Part shown: positions 10,140 through 17,436 of the stretch, in pieces | Position numbering within the stretch: the first letter of the stretch is position 1 | Layout: every line of letters starts with the position of its first letter | Origin: a bacterium | GTDB taxonomy: Bacteria > Verrucomicrobiota > Verrucomicrobiia > Limisphaerales > UBA11358 | Direction of reading: 5' to 3' | Assembly (NCBI GenBank): GCA_021813325.1 | Contig: JAKALA010000015.1 | Location: 1 to 64,000, forward strand | Length of the DNA stretch: 64,000 bases | Notes under the pieces: model-generated | Seen by the model: the letters and a program-made list of their open reading frames with translations, nothing else | Database searches by the model: none | Told to the model about the DNA's origin: nothing | Program-made: the position numbers and the translations under genes

Positions 10140-10517
10140 TTAGGCCACGATGACTTGCGCCGGGTGTTTTGCTTTCGCGTCCAGCGTCGCCCATTGCAGG
10201 CCGTGAGCTTGGGCGAGGTTGCCAAAATACCAGTCGGTGGTTTTTTGCGAACTGGGGGCGACTTCTCCGGCCAGCGCCCGGACATCGGCGGGAATGAATT
10301 CCGGCTTTTCAGTCTTCAGAAATGCTTCCAAGGCGGCGCGGGCTTCTGGCATGGTGGCATTAAAAGCCGGGCTGGTGGAGACGCGCATAAACCCCAGCTC
10401 GGTGAGCGGGCAAACCACTAATTTCTTGCCGCTGACCCAGCGGCTGACCTTGGCATGGTCAACGTGGTTTTGCCACAGCAAGGCTACGAGGGTGGAAACG
10501 TCCAGCAGATGCTTCAC
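10140..10517 (-). CDS. PIN-domain toxin (VapC-like ribonuclease)
   Basis: A 125-residue protein opening MKHLLDVSTLVALLW, the first PIN strand with acidic D6. Other candidate Mg2+ ligands are E40 (PLTELGF), D95 (KTTDWYFG) and D113 (ATLDAK), in the order and spacing of VapC-type PIN RNases. These toxins cut tRNA or rRNA when not bound by their antitoxin. The ATG overlaps the stop of the upstream small gene by four bases (ATGA at 10514-10517), the usual antitoxin-toxin arrangement. The family is recognised with confidence; the RNA target cannot be told. Confidence 0.88.
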   Translation of the reverse strand: MKHLLDVSTLVALLWQNHVDHAKVSRWVSGKKLVVCPLTELGFMRVSTSPAFNATMPEARAALEAFLKTEKPEFIPADVRALAGEVAPSSQKTTDWYFGNLAQAHGLQWATLDAKAKHPAQVIVA

Positions 10518-10744
10518 AGAAAGTCCTCCATGGCCCGTTGCGTGTCTTCATTGCTAACGGGCTGGTTGGAAGTAAGGAGCACCAGCCCGGATTTTTTTAC
10601 CGCCTTGGCCACCGGCGGCTGTTTTTCAACCAGTTCCACAATCATAATGCGCCCATCCGGCAACCGCTTGGCGTCAAAAGCGGTTCGTGGCGTAAAAAGT
10701 TCCATTGAGCAAATCCTTCCGTGCTTGTCGGCTACCAGTTTCAT
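10514..10744 (-). CDS. Antitoxin partner of the PIN toxin
   Basis: A 76-residue protein immediately upstream of the toxin with a 4-base overlap. The N-terminal part (VADKHGRI...FDAKRLPDGRIMIVEL) alternates short beta strands around G-R-I, vaguely like an AbrB swapped-hairpin DNA-binding domain. The C-terminal part (QPVSNEDTQRAMEDFL) would form the helix that covers the toxin. The antitoxin role is inferred mainly from position; the family assignment is weak. ATG start at 10744. Confidence 0.7.
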   Translation of the reverse strand: MKLVADKHGRICSMELFTPRTAFDAKRLPDGRIMIVELVEKQPPVAKAVKKSGLVLLTSNQPVSNEDTQRAMEDFL

Positions 10745-11231
10745 AATGGAGTAATCCCATTGCTTAATGGCTTTGTCAACCGTTTTGCCCGGATATCTCA
10801 GGAACGGAATTGCGGCAAAAAGTTTCCGGGGTGAGGAAAAGCGGAAGGCTTGCGGCGGAAGGCGGAAGCGGAAAACTGGCGGAAAGCCCCGGTTTTGAGG
10901 CGGAAACGGGATATTGCGGAAGGCAAACCCGCTCCGCTGTGCCCTCCTGACAGTTTCCGGCTTCCGGGTTCATCCATTTCGCCATGATTCGCATCGAACT
11001 CCGCCAGTTGGTCTAACTACGCAAAAATGAACTTTAAAACGGTCTCTAACTCCACCGAAAACAACGGGGAACGATATTTTCACCTTGGGTTGTCGTTATT
11101 TTGTCTCGGATGAAGAAGTCATTTTTCCTTTCACCATTATGGTGCAGATGTCAAGTTGCACCCTTGCGTCTGCCCTGTATTAAGCAGCGCTTGAACACAG
11201 GAACACAATAAATTATCCTTTTCGTTCGCTT
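10745..11231. other. Divergent intergenic region with purine-rich GCGGAA repeats
   Basis: About 490 bases between the toxin-antitoxin operon and the sulfite reductase gene. From about 10840 to 10925 the plus strand repeats GCGGAA-type hexamers at irregular spacing, a low-complexity purine tract. The rest presumably holds the promoters of both divergent transcripts. I looked for an S-box (SAM) riboswitch before the sulfite reductase and did not see its core. Confidence 0.4.
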
Positions 11232-12911
11232 ATGAGCGCTGATACGACCGCCAAATTGACCCACAACGAAGAAATCAAGGCCGCCATTCCCACCTTGGCC
11301 GGCACCATCGCCGCGACCATTGCCGATCCCGCAGTGGATCATTTCTCGGACGATGACAACCAATTTTTAAAATTTCACGGTTCCTACCAGCAAGATGACC
11401 GCGACCTGCGCAAGACTGGAAAGAAATACATCATGATGGTTCGCGGGCGCATCCCCGGCGGTGTCATGACCGCGAACCAATACAGCGTTTTTGATACGCT
11501 CGCCACCAAATACGGCAACAACACCCTGCGCGTCACTACCCGCCAGAGCATCCAGTTTCACGGCGTGGTGCAATCAAACCTGCGCCCGGTCATCAAAGCC
11601 ATCAACGAATCCTTGTTGTCCACGCTGGCGGCCTGCGGCGACGTCAACCGCAACGTGCTCGCCCCGCCAACACCGGCCTACACCAAAGCACGCGATCAAG
11701 TTTATGCTTATGCTCACAAGGTGGCCATGGCGCTGGCACCGCAAACCAAGGCCTATCATTCCATCTGGATCGACGGCGCGCAGCTCGACAACGACGCGGC
11801 GGAAAACAAGAATTTCGTGGACCCGCTCTACGGCAAAACTTATCTGCCGCGCAAATTCAAGATCGCCTTCGTCATTCCACCGGTGAACGACTTGGACGTC
11901 TTTACCAACGACCTTGGGTTTATTGCCATCGTGGAAAATGACCAGCTCGTCGGTTACAACCTATGCGTTGGCGGCGGCATGGGACGCAGCCACGGCAATG
12001 AACAAACCTATCCGCGCCTGGCCGATGTTCTGGGTTTCATTACGCCTGACCAAGTGGTGGCCGTCGCCAAGGCCGTGCTCACGATTCATCGCGATTTTGG
12101 CGATCGCACCGACCGCAAACATGCACGCTTGAAATACGTCATCGCCGAACGCGGCGTGGACTGGGCGCGCAATGAAGTCAGCCAACGCGCCGGGATTACG
12201 CTCGCCCCGCACAAGCCGTATCAGTTCACCACCACCGGCGACCTGCTGGACTGGCGCAAAGCCGTGGACGGACGCTGGTTTTTGGGCCTGTTTATTGAAT
12301 CCGGGCGCATTAAAGATGCCGGCGGCTATAAATTGAAGACGGCCTTGCGCCATGTGGCCGATGCCTTCAAATCTGTGGAATTCCGCCTGAGCGCCAACCA
12401 GAACATCATCCTGGCCAATGTCAGCGACGACGACAAACATCCCATCAACATGTTGCTGGCGGCTTACGGGGTGAAAACCGAAAAGCAAACCGCCGCGCTG
12501 CATGCCGCCGCCATGGCCTGCCCGGCTTTGCCGACCTGCGGCCTGGCCCTCGCGGAATCGGAGCGCGCCCTGCCCGGCCTGATCGATCGCCTTGAAAAAA
12601 TGCTCGCCGAAGTCGGCCTGGCCAACGAGGAAATCATCATCCGCTCGACGGGCTGCCCGAACGGCTGTGCCCGTCCATACATGGCGGAAATCGCCTTCGT
12701 CGGCAAGGCGCCCGGACGCTACCAAGTCTGGCTCGGCGGCGATGTCGCCGGCACCCGACTCAACCGGATTTGGAAAGACGTCATCAACGAAGCCGAGTTG
12801 GAAAACGAATTTCGCCCCATGTTCACACGCTTTGCCCAGGAACGCCATCCCGGTGAACGCTTCGGCGACTGGTGCTCGCGGGCGCTGCTGAACACCACGG
12901 CCACCTCCTAA
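11232..12911 (+). CDS. cysI: Assimilatory sulfite (or nitrite) reductase, siroheme hemoprotein
   Basis: A 559-residue siroheme/[4Fe-4S] reductase that converts sulfite to sulfide. FSDDDNQFLKFHGSYQQDDR near the N-terminus and TRQSIQFHGV are typical of the CysI/Sir family, including the siroheme-pocket arginines. The iron-sulfur ligands are C430 and C436 (CPALPTC) and C475 and C479 (CPNGC). No flavoprotein partner (cysJ) is adjacent, so electrons may come from ferredoxin or a flavoprotein elsewhere. The ATG at 11232 follows a weakly A/T-rich leader. Nitrite reductases share the fold, but the CysH/CysD/CysN neighbours favour sulfite. Confidence 0.9.
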   Translation: MSADTTAKLTHNEEIKAAIPTLAGTIAATIADPAVDHFSDDDNQFLKFHGSYQQDDRDLRKTGKKYIMMVRGRIPGGVMTANQYSVFDTLATKYGNNTLRVTTRQSIQFHGVVQSNLRPVIKAINESLLSTLAACGDVNRNVLAPPTPAYTKARDQVYAYAHKVAMALAPQTKAYHSIWIDGAQLDNDAAENKNFVDPLYGKTYLPRKFKIAFVIPPVNDLDVFTNDLGFIAIVENDQLVGYNLCVGGGMGRSHGNEQTYPRLADVLGFITPDQVVAVAKAVLTIHRDFGDRTDRKHARLKYVIAERGVDWARNEVSQRAGITLAPHKPYQFTTTGDLLDWRKAVDGRWFLGLFIESGRIKDAGGYKLKTALRHVADAFKSVEFRLSANQNIILANVSDDDKHPINMLLAAYGVKTEKQTAALHAAAMACPALPTCGLALAESERALPGLIDRLEKMLAEVGLANEEIIIRSTGCPNGCARPYMAEIAFVGKAPGRYQVWLGGDVAGTRLNRIWKDVINEAELENEFRPMFTRFAQERHPGERFGDWCSRALLNTTATS

Positions 12912-12943
12912 AAACGGTGAACACGGCCGGCGCGATTTCAGCC

Positions 12944-12981
12944 TTAAAAAACGGACGCCCGATCACAACCGGACGTCCGTT
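12944..12981 (-). terminator. Rho-independent terminator of the peroxiredoxin gene
   Basis: Arms AACGGACGCCCG (12950-12961) and CGGACGTCCGTT (12970-12981) pair at 11 of 12 positions around an 8-base loop. On the minus strand the stem is followed by a T run (A run at 12945-12951 on plus), so it terminates transcripts from 13007. It lies between two convergent genes. Confidence 0.8.
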
Positions 12982-13006
12982 CGGGAATCGTTCTGTTCCC
13001 GGCGGT

Positions 13007-13636
13007 TTAACCGTGCAGCGCCTCGTAAACCTTGCCCACCATTTTTTCGTCGGGCTTCAGGGTTTTGGCGCCTTGTTTCCATTTGGCCGGGCACGCTTCG
13101 GCAGGGTGGGCCAGCAGATAGACGTTGGCTTCCACCTTCCGGACCAGTTCGTCGGCGTCGCGCCCGACGTTGTAGAAATTGATCTCGGAAGAAACCAGCT
13201 TGCCCTGCGGGTTGATGATAAACGTGCCGCGCAACGCCAGGCCGCTCGCCTCGTCGTAAACGCCAAACAGGCGGCTCACTTCGCCCGTGGGATCGGCGCC
13301 CATCAAGTAATCCACCTTGGAAAGCAGCTTCTCCGAATCGCGCCAGGCCAGATGAGCAAAGTGCGTGTCGGTGGAAACGGAAATGACCTCCGCACCCAGC
13401 TTCTTCAGCAAGGCGTGCTTTTCCGCCAAATCGGCCAGCTCCGTGGGGCAGACAAATGTGAAATCCGCCGGGTAAAACACCAGCACGGTCCACTTGGCCT
13501 GCTTTTTAAATTCCTCCAGCGCCACCTTGCCAAACGCACGGTTCACCGGGTCAAAAACATCCAACGTAAAATTCGGCACGTCCATGCCGACCGACACCGA
13601 AACGGATTCACAACAACCGCAATCTTGCTCGCTCAT
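13007..13636 (-). CDS. 2-Cys peroxiredoxin (AhpC/Prx1 type)
   Basis: A 209-residue peroxidase reducing H2O2 and organic peroxides. The peroxidatic cysteine is C63 in DFTFVCPTE and the resolving cysteine is C182 in EACPAKW, near the C-terminus. An extra Cys-rich N-terminus (EQDCGCCES) is unusual and may bind metal or form extra disulfides. Two ATGs are possible. The one at 13636 is preferred because AAAGGA lies at proper distance, whereas that motif abuts the ATG at 13642 with no spacing. The gene is transcribed against the flanking sulfate-assimilation genes and ends in its own terminator. Confidence 0.94.
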   Translation of the reverse strand: MSEQDCGCCESVSVSVGMDVPNFTLDVFDPVNRAFGKVALEEFKKQAKWTVLVFYPADFTFVCPTELADLAEKHALLKKLGAEVISVSTDTHFAHLAWRDSEKLLSKVDYLMGADPTGEVSRLFGVYDEASGLALRGTFIINPQGKLVSSEINFYNVGRDADELVRKVEANVYLLAHPAEACPAKWKQGAKTLKPDEKMVGKVYEALHG

Positions 13637-13747
13637 TTTCATCCTTTGGTTTTAATTGAAACAGGTTGGAAACAACCCCGGCTCCTCACCGGGCACATAG
13701 CTTAATTGAATCCAACCCCGTCAAAAAGTGAAATTCATGCTCTCGCC

Positions 13748-14422
13748 ATGACCAACGACAACATCACCCAGGCCAACCTTGAATTGCACGACCAATCGCC
13801 CTTGGACATCATCCGTTGGGCCATTGCCCAGGCCAATGGTCGCGCCATCGTTTCCACCAACTTTCGCCCTTACGAAGCCGTGATTCTGCACCTTGCGACC
13901 CAGGTGCAGGCTGACATTCCGGTGCTCTGGGTCGATCACGGCTATAATCGTCCGGCAACGTATCGCCATGCCGAGCAGGTCAAAAACTTGCTCAAACTCA
14001 ACCTCAAGGCGTATTTGCCGAAAATGACCGCGGCTCATTACGACGCGGCCTTCGGCGGCATGCCTGAGCCGACCTCGGAAAACGAGGAAAAGATCAAGGC
14101 ATTCAGCACCACTATGAAGTTGGAACCGTTCCAGCGTGGCATGCAGGAGCTTGCCCCCACGGTCTGGCTCACCGCCTTGCGCAAGGTGCAAAACCCCAAT
14201 CGCGCCAGCCTCGACATTGTCAGCGAGGACAAGAACTTCAACTCAATAAAAGTAAGCCCGCTTTTCCATTGGAGCGATGCCGACATGGAAAATTACCTGA
14301 AACAGCATAACCTGCCGAATGAGTGGGATTATTTTGATCCCGCCAAGGCGGATGAAAAACGTGAGTGCGGCCTGCACGCGAGCTGGGGCGGACGGGCAGT
14401 TTCCGGTGGAGCCGGAATTTAA
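13748..14422 (+). CDS. cysH: Phosphoadenylyl-sulfate (PAPS) reductase
   Basis: A 224-residue member of the CysH family that reduces activated sulfate to sulfite. The adenylyl-binding region reads VSTNFRPYEAVILH, and the C-terminal ECGLH carries the catalytic C207, the only cysteine in the protein. APS reductases carry extra Cys pairs for a [4Fe-4S] cluster; their absence points to the thioredoxin-linked PAPS type. The frame is open upstream to a TTG at 13706, but the ATG at 13748 is a better start. It is followed after 95 bases by cysD on the same strand, with a palindromic repeat in the gap. Confidence 0.87.
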   Translation: MTNDNITQANLELHDQSPLDIIRWAIAQANGRAIVSTNFRPYEAVILHLATQVQADIPVLWVDHGYNRPATYRHAEQVKNLLKLNLKAYLPKMTAAHYDAAFGGMPEPTSENEEKIKAFSTTMKLEPFQRGMQELAPTVWLTALRKVQNPNRASLDIVSEDKNFNSIKVSPLFHWSDADMENYLKQHNLPNEWDYFDPAKADEKRECGLHASWGGRAVSGGAGI

Positions 14423-14426
14423 TCCG

Positions 14427-14502
14427 GCCACAGATTTTCACAGATGAACTCAGAGAAAAATCCGTTTGCGAAATCTGTGTTTCATCTGCGTCCATCTGTG
14501 GC
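14427..14502. repeat. Palindromic intergenic repeat between cysH and cysD
   Basis: The left arm starts GCCACAGATTTTCACAGATG at 14427. The right arm (14479-14502) read in reverse starts GCCACAGATGGACGCAGATG. The arms match at most positions over about 23 bases, and each contains CACAGAT-like subunits. It probably forms a hairpin in the cys mRNA and resembles a dispersed intergenic repeat rather than a terminator, since no T run follows. Confidence 0.7.
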
Positions 14503-14517
14503 TAAAATAATTTAGAA

Positions 14518-15456
14518 ATGAGCAGTTATCATCTCGACCATTTGCAGTATCTGGAAACCGAGGCGATTCACGTCATGCGTGAGGTCGCCGCCGAGTTTGA
14601 ACGCCCCGCCCTGCTCTTTTCCGGCGGCAAAGATTCCATCTGCCTGTTGCGGCTGGCCGAAAAGGCCTTTCGTCCGTCGGATCTTCCCATGCCGTTTTTG
14701 AACGTTGAAACCGGCCATGAGTTTCCCGAGCTGATTGAGTTTCGAGACCGTCGGGCCAAGGAACTGGGGGTTAAGCTCATTGTGCGCACCGTGGAAGAGG
14801 CCTTTCAAAAAGGCATCGCGCAACCCACGCCCGGAGTGGTCAGCCGCAACCAGCTCCAAATTCCGGTGCTGCTGGCCGCGATCGAGGAGTTTCAATTTGA
14901 TTGCTGCATTGGCGGGGCCCGCCGCGACGAGGAAAAGGCGCGCGCCAAGGAACGGTTCTTCAGCTTCCGCGATTCCTTCGGCCAGTGGGATCCGAAGAAT
15001 CAGCGCCCGGAAATCTGGAATCTTTACAACGCTCGTGTGAATCCCGGCGAAAACATGCGCGTGTTCCCGCTCTCCAACTGGACGGAGATGGACGTGTGGG
15101 AATACATCAAAAAAGAAAAGCTCGAGGTGCCGAACATTTATTTCAGCCACGAGCGCGAATGTTTTCGTCGCGGCGGCCAATGGCTGCCCATTCCGCCACC
15201 GCACACGGACGCGACCAAGCCCGATCCTTACGCCGGCGCGCGCCCGAAGCCGACCGACACCGTGAAGAAAATGGTCTGCCGCGTCCGCACCATCGCCGAC
15301 ATGATCAGCACCGGGATGATCGAGTCGCCTGCCGACAGCGTGGACGACATCATTGGTGAAGTTTCGGCGGCGCGAGTCACCGAACGCGGAACACGAGCGG
15401 ATGACAAAGCTTCCGAGGCGGCCATGGAAGACAGAAAAAAGGCTGGGTATTTTTAA
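14518..15456 (+). CDS. cysD: Sulfate adenylyltransferase subunit 2
   Basis: A 312-residue ATP-pyrophosphatase that makes APS from sulfate and ATP together with CysN. The PP-loop is SGGKDS at 35-40. Family blocks RRDEEKARAKERFFSFRD, FPLSNWTEMDVWEYI and YFSHER are all present, and the length matches typical CysD. ATG at 14518. Its partner cysN starts 533 bases after the cysD stop, with one extra gene in between, whereas the two are usually adjacent. Confidence 0.96.
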   Translation: MSSYHLDHLQYLETEAIHVMREVAAEFERPALLFSGGKDSICLLRLAEKAFRPSDLPMPFLNVETGHEFPELIEFRDRRAKELGVKLIVRTVEEAFQKGIAQPTPGVVSRNQLQIPVLLAAIEEFQFDCCIGGARRDEEKARAKERFFSFRDSFGQWDPKNQRPEIWNLYNARVNPGENMRVFPLSNWTEMDVWEYIKKEKLEVPNIYFSHERECFRRGGQWLPIPPPHTDATKPDPYAGARPKPTDTVKKMVCRVRTIADMISTGMIESPADSVDDIIGEVSAARVTERGTRADDKASEAAMEDRKKAGYF

Positions 15457-15459
15457 TTT

Positions 15460-15984
15460 GTGACGCCGGAACAAACAACTGAACTCCTCAAGGCACTTAA
15501 CCAACATAATTGGTTTCCGGTTGTTTGTGGAATCATTTGGCTTTTAGGAACAATTTTGCAGTTTCTAATCGTTTCAAAGTTTAAGTCGGCGATCGAAAAC
15601 AAGCAACACTTCACCCGCAGTCGTTTTGCAGGCGAAATGGAAGTTTACCAAAAAGTTTGGCCAAAATTGATGGACTTTTTTCAAGCAACATACCTAAGAG
15701 AAGACATTGACCAAACATCGACGCAAAACCGTTACGTCGAGGCTAAAGATGCAGTAATCAGAGTCATCCGCGAAAATTTGCCATTTTTTGCAAAAGAGGT
15801 TCGACAAGAAATTTTGGCATTTCAGCTTTTGTGCGACCAACACAGAAGTTACGAGAGCTTCATGCGCAGACGTGACTTAACTCCAGAAGAGTCAAAAAAT
15901 TATGCGGCATCGCACAGCAAAATTAAATCTCAGTTAGACAAAGTTGAAGAAGCCATTCGGAATCGGCTCAGTAAATTTGATTAA
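15460..15984 (+). CDS. Small membrane protein of unknown function inside the cys operon
   Basis: A 174-residue protein beginning with GTG at 15460, four bases after the cysD stop, and ending six bases before the cysN ATG. One transmembrane segment (WFPVVCGIIWLLGTILQFLI, about residues 18-37) is followed by a mostly helical, charged cytoplasmic domain of about 135 residues. No known family is recognised. Base composition differs sharply from its neighbours: hand counts give 35% GC on the line 15541-15600 against 55% on 16201-16260 in cysN. This suggests recent acquisition. The tight spacing implies cotranscription with cysDN, but nothing visible links it to sulfur. Confidence 0.72.
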   Translation: MTPEQTTELLKALNQHNWFPVVCGIIWLLGTILQFLIVSKFKSAIENKQHFTRSRFAGEMEVYQKVWPKLMDFFQATYLREDIDQTSTQNRYVEAKDAVIRVIRENLPFFAKEVRQEILAFQLLCDQHRSYESFMRRRDLTPEESKNYAASHSKIKSQLDKVEEAIRNRLSKFD

Positions 15985-15989
15985 TTTCC

Positions 15990-17309
15990 ATGCCCCACTC
16001 ACAGCACCCAATCGAACTTTTGCGCTTCAACACCTGCGGGTCCGTTGATGACGGCAAGTCCACGCTTATCGGCCGCTTGCTTTACGATTCCAAGTCGCTG
16101 ATGGAGGACCAGGTCGAGGCGCTGGAAAAATCCGCCGACATCACCGGCGGCGGCCAGATCAACCTGGCCAATCTCACCGACGGCCTTCGCGCCGAGCGCG
16201 AACAGGGCATCACGATTGACGTCGCCTACCGCTATTTTGCCACGCCGAAGCGCAAGTTCATCGTCGCCGACACGCCCGGCCATGTGCAATACACGCGCAA
16301 CATGGTCACGGGCGCCAGCACCGCCAATCTTTCCATCGTGCTGGTGGACGCGCGTCAGGGCGTCATCGAACAGACGCGCCGGCACACTTACATCGCCGCG
16401 TTGCTTGGCATTCCGCATTTGGTGATTGCGGTAAACAAGATGGATCTGGTCGATTGGAGTCAGGCGCGCTTCCAGGAAATTCGGGATGAAATTGAAGATT
16501 TTCTGCCGAAGCTCGATGTCTTCCGCGATGTGAAGTTCATTCCCATGAGCGCGCTCAACGGCGACAACGTGGTGGACGCCTCGCCGCACACCCCTTGGTA
16601 TGAAGGGCCAAGTTTGCTCGCCCATTTGGAAACGGTTCATATCGCGAGCGATTGGAATTTGAATTCGTTTCGCTTCCCGGTGCAATGGGTCAACCGTCCG
16701 AACAATCCCACGGACCCGTCGCTCCATGACTTTCGTGGTCTGAGCGGTCAGATTGCCAGCGGTATCATTCGCAAAGGCCAGCAGGTCGTCGTTTTGCCCA
16801 TCGGAATTAAAACCACGGTTAAAGACATCTGGAGCCATGACGGGACGCTTGATGAAGCGTTTTGTCCACAGTCCGTGACGCTTTGTTTGGAACACGACAT
16901 TGACATCAGCCGCGGCGACATGATCGTGGGAATTGAAAACCTTCCGGGCCGCAATGCGGAACTTACCGCGCGCGTTTGCTGGATGCATCAGCGTCCGTTG
17001 CAGCCGGGCAAAAAATATTTCTTGAAGCACACCACGCAAACGGTGCAAGCGGTCGTGGCGGCGGTGGAAAACAAAATCAACTTCAACACGCTCGAAGCGG
17101 AGGAAACCAACGCCCCGCTCGGCATCAACGACATCGGCACGGTCAGAATTAGAACGGCCAAGCCGCTGGTCTATGACGGCTATGGCACCAACCGGCTGAC
17201 CGGATCGTTCATCCTGATCGAGCAAGGCACCAATCTCACCGTTGGCGCCGGCATGCTGAATGCCCCGACAGAAGCGGTAAAACCGGAATACACGGATTTT
17301 GCGATTTGA
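15990..17309 (+). CDS. cysN: Sulfate adenylyltransferase subunit 1 (GTPase)
   Basis: A 439-residue elongation-factor-like GTPase that powers APS synthesis by CysD. G1 is GSVDDGKS (17-24), G3 is DTPGHVQYTRNM, and G4 is NKMDLVDW. Domains 2 and 3 follow (beta barrels, including RPLQPGKKYFLKHTTQTVQA). The protein ends there: it lacks the C-terminal APS kinase found in CysNC fusions. A weak hairpin (CGCCA...TGGCG, 17333-17363) followed by ATTTTAATTT may end the operon. Confidence 0.96.
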   Translation: MPHSQHPIELLRFNTCGSVDDGKSTLIGRLLYDSKSLMEDQVEALEKSADITGGGQINLANLTDGLRAEREQGITIDVAYRYFATPKRKFIVADTPGHVQYTRNMVTGASTANLSIVLVDARQGVIEQTRRHTYIAALLGIPHLVIAVNKMDLVDWSQARFQEIRDEIEDFLPKLDVFRDVKFIPMSALNGDNVVDASPHTPWYEGPSLLAHLETVHIASDWNLNSFRFPVQWVNRPNNPTDPSLHDFRGLSGQIASGIIRKGQQVVVLPIGIKTTVKDIWSHDGTLDEAFCPQSVTLCLEHDIDISRGDMIVGIENLPGRNAELTARVCWMHQRPLQPGKKYFLKHTTQTVQAVVAAVENKINFNTLEAEETNAPLGINDIGTVRIRTAKPLVYDGYGTNRLTGSFILIEQGTNLTVGAGMLNAPTEAVKPEYTDFAI

Positions 17310-17436
17310 CATTTATACAGAGCATTCCCTAACGCCAACCGATGCAAATGGCATGCGCTGGCGATTTTAATTTGTCTTGTTGGAAGAAACCGTTGACGCC
17401 GGACAGCTTTGGTCGGAGACTTGAACCAGAGGATTT

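Noticed and set aside
10990-11231. SAM (S-box) riboswitch before the sulfite reductase gene
   Set aside because: I did not find the conserved S-box core or a terminator hairpin; only a short weak stem.
15999-17312. 437-codon minus-strand frame opposite cysN
   Set aside because: Exact shadow of a conserved GTPase.
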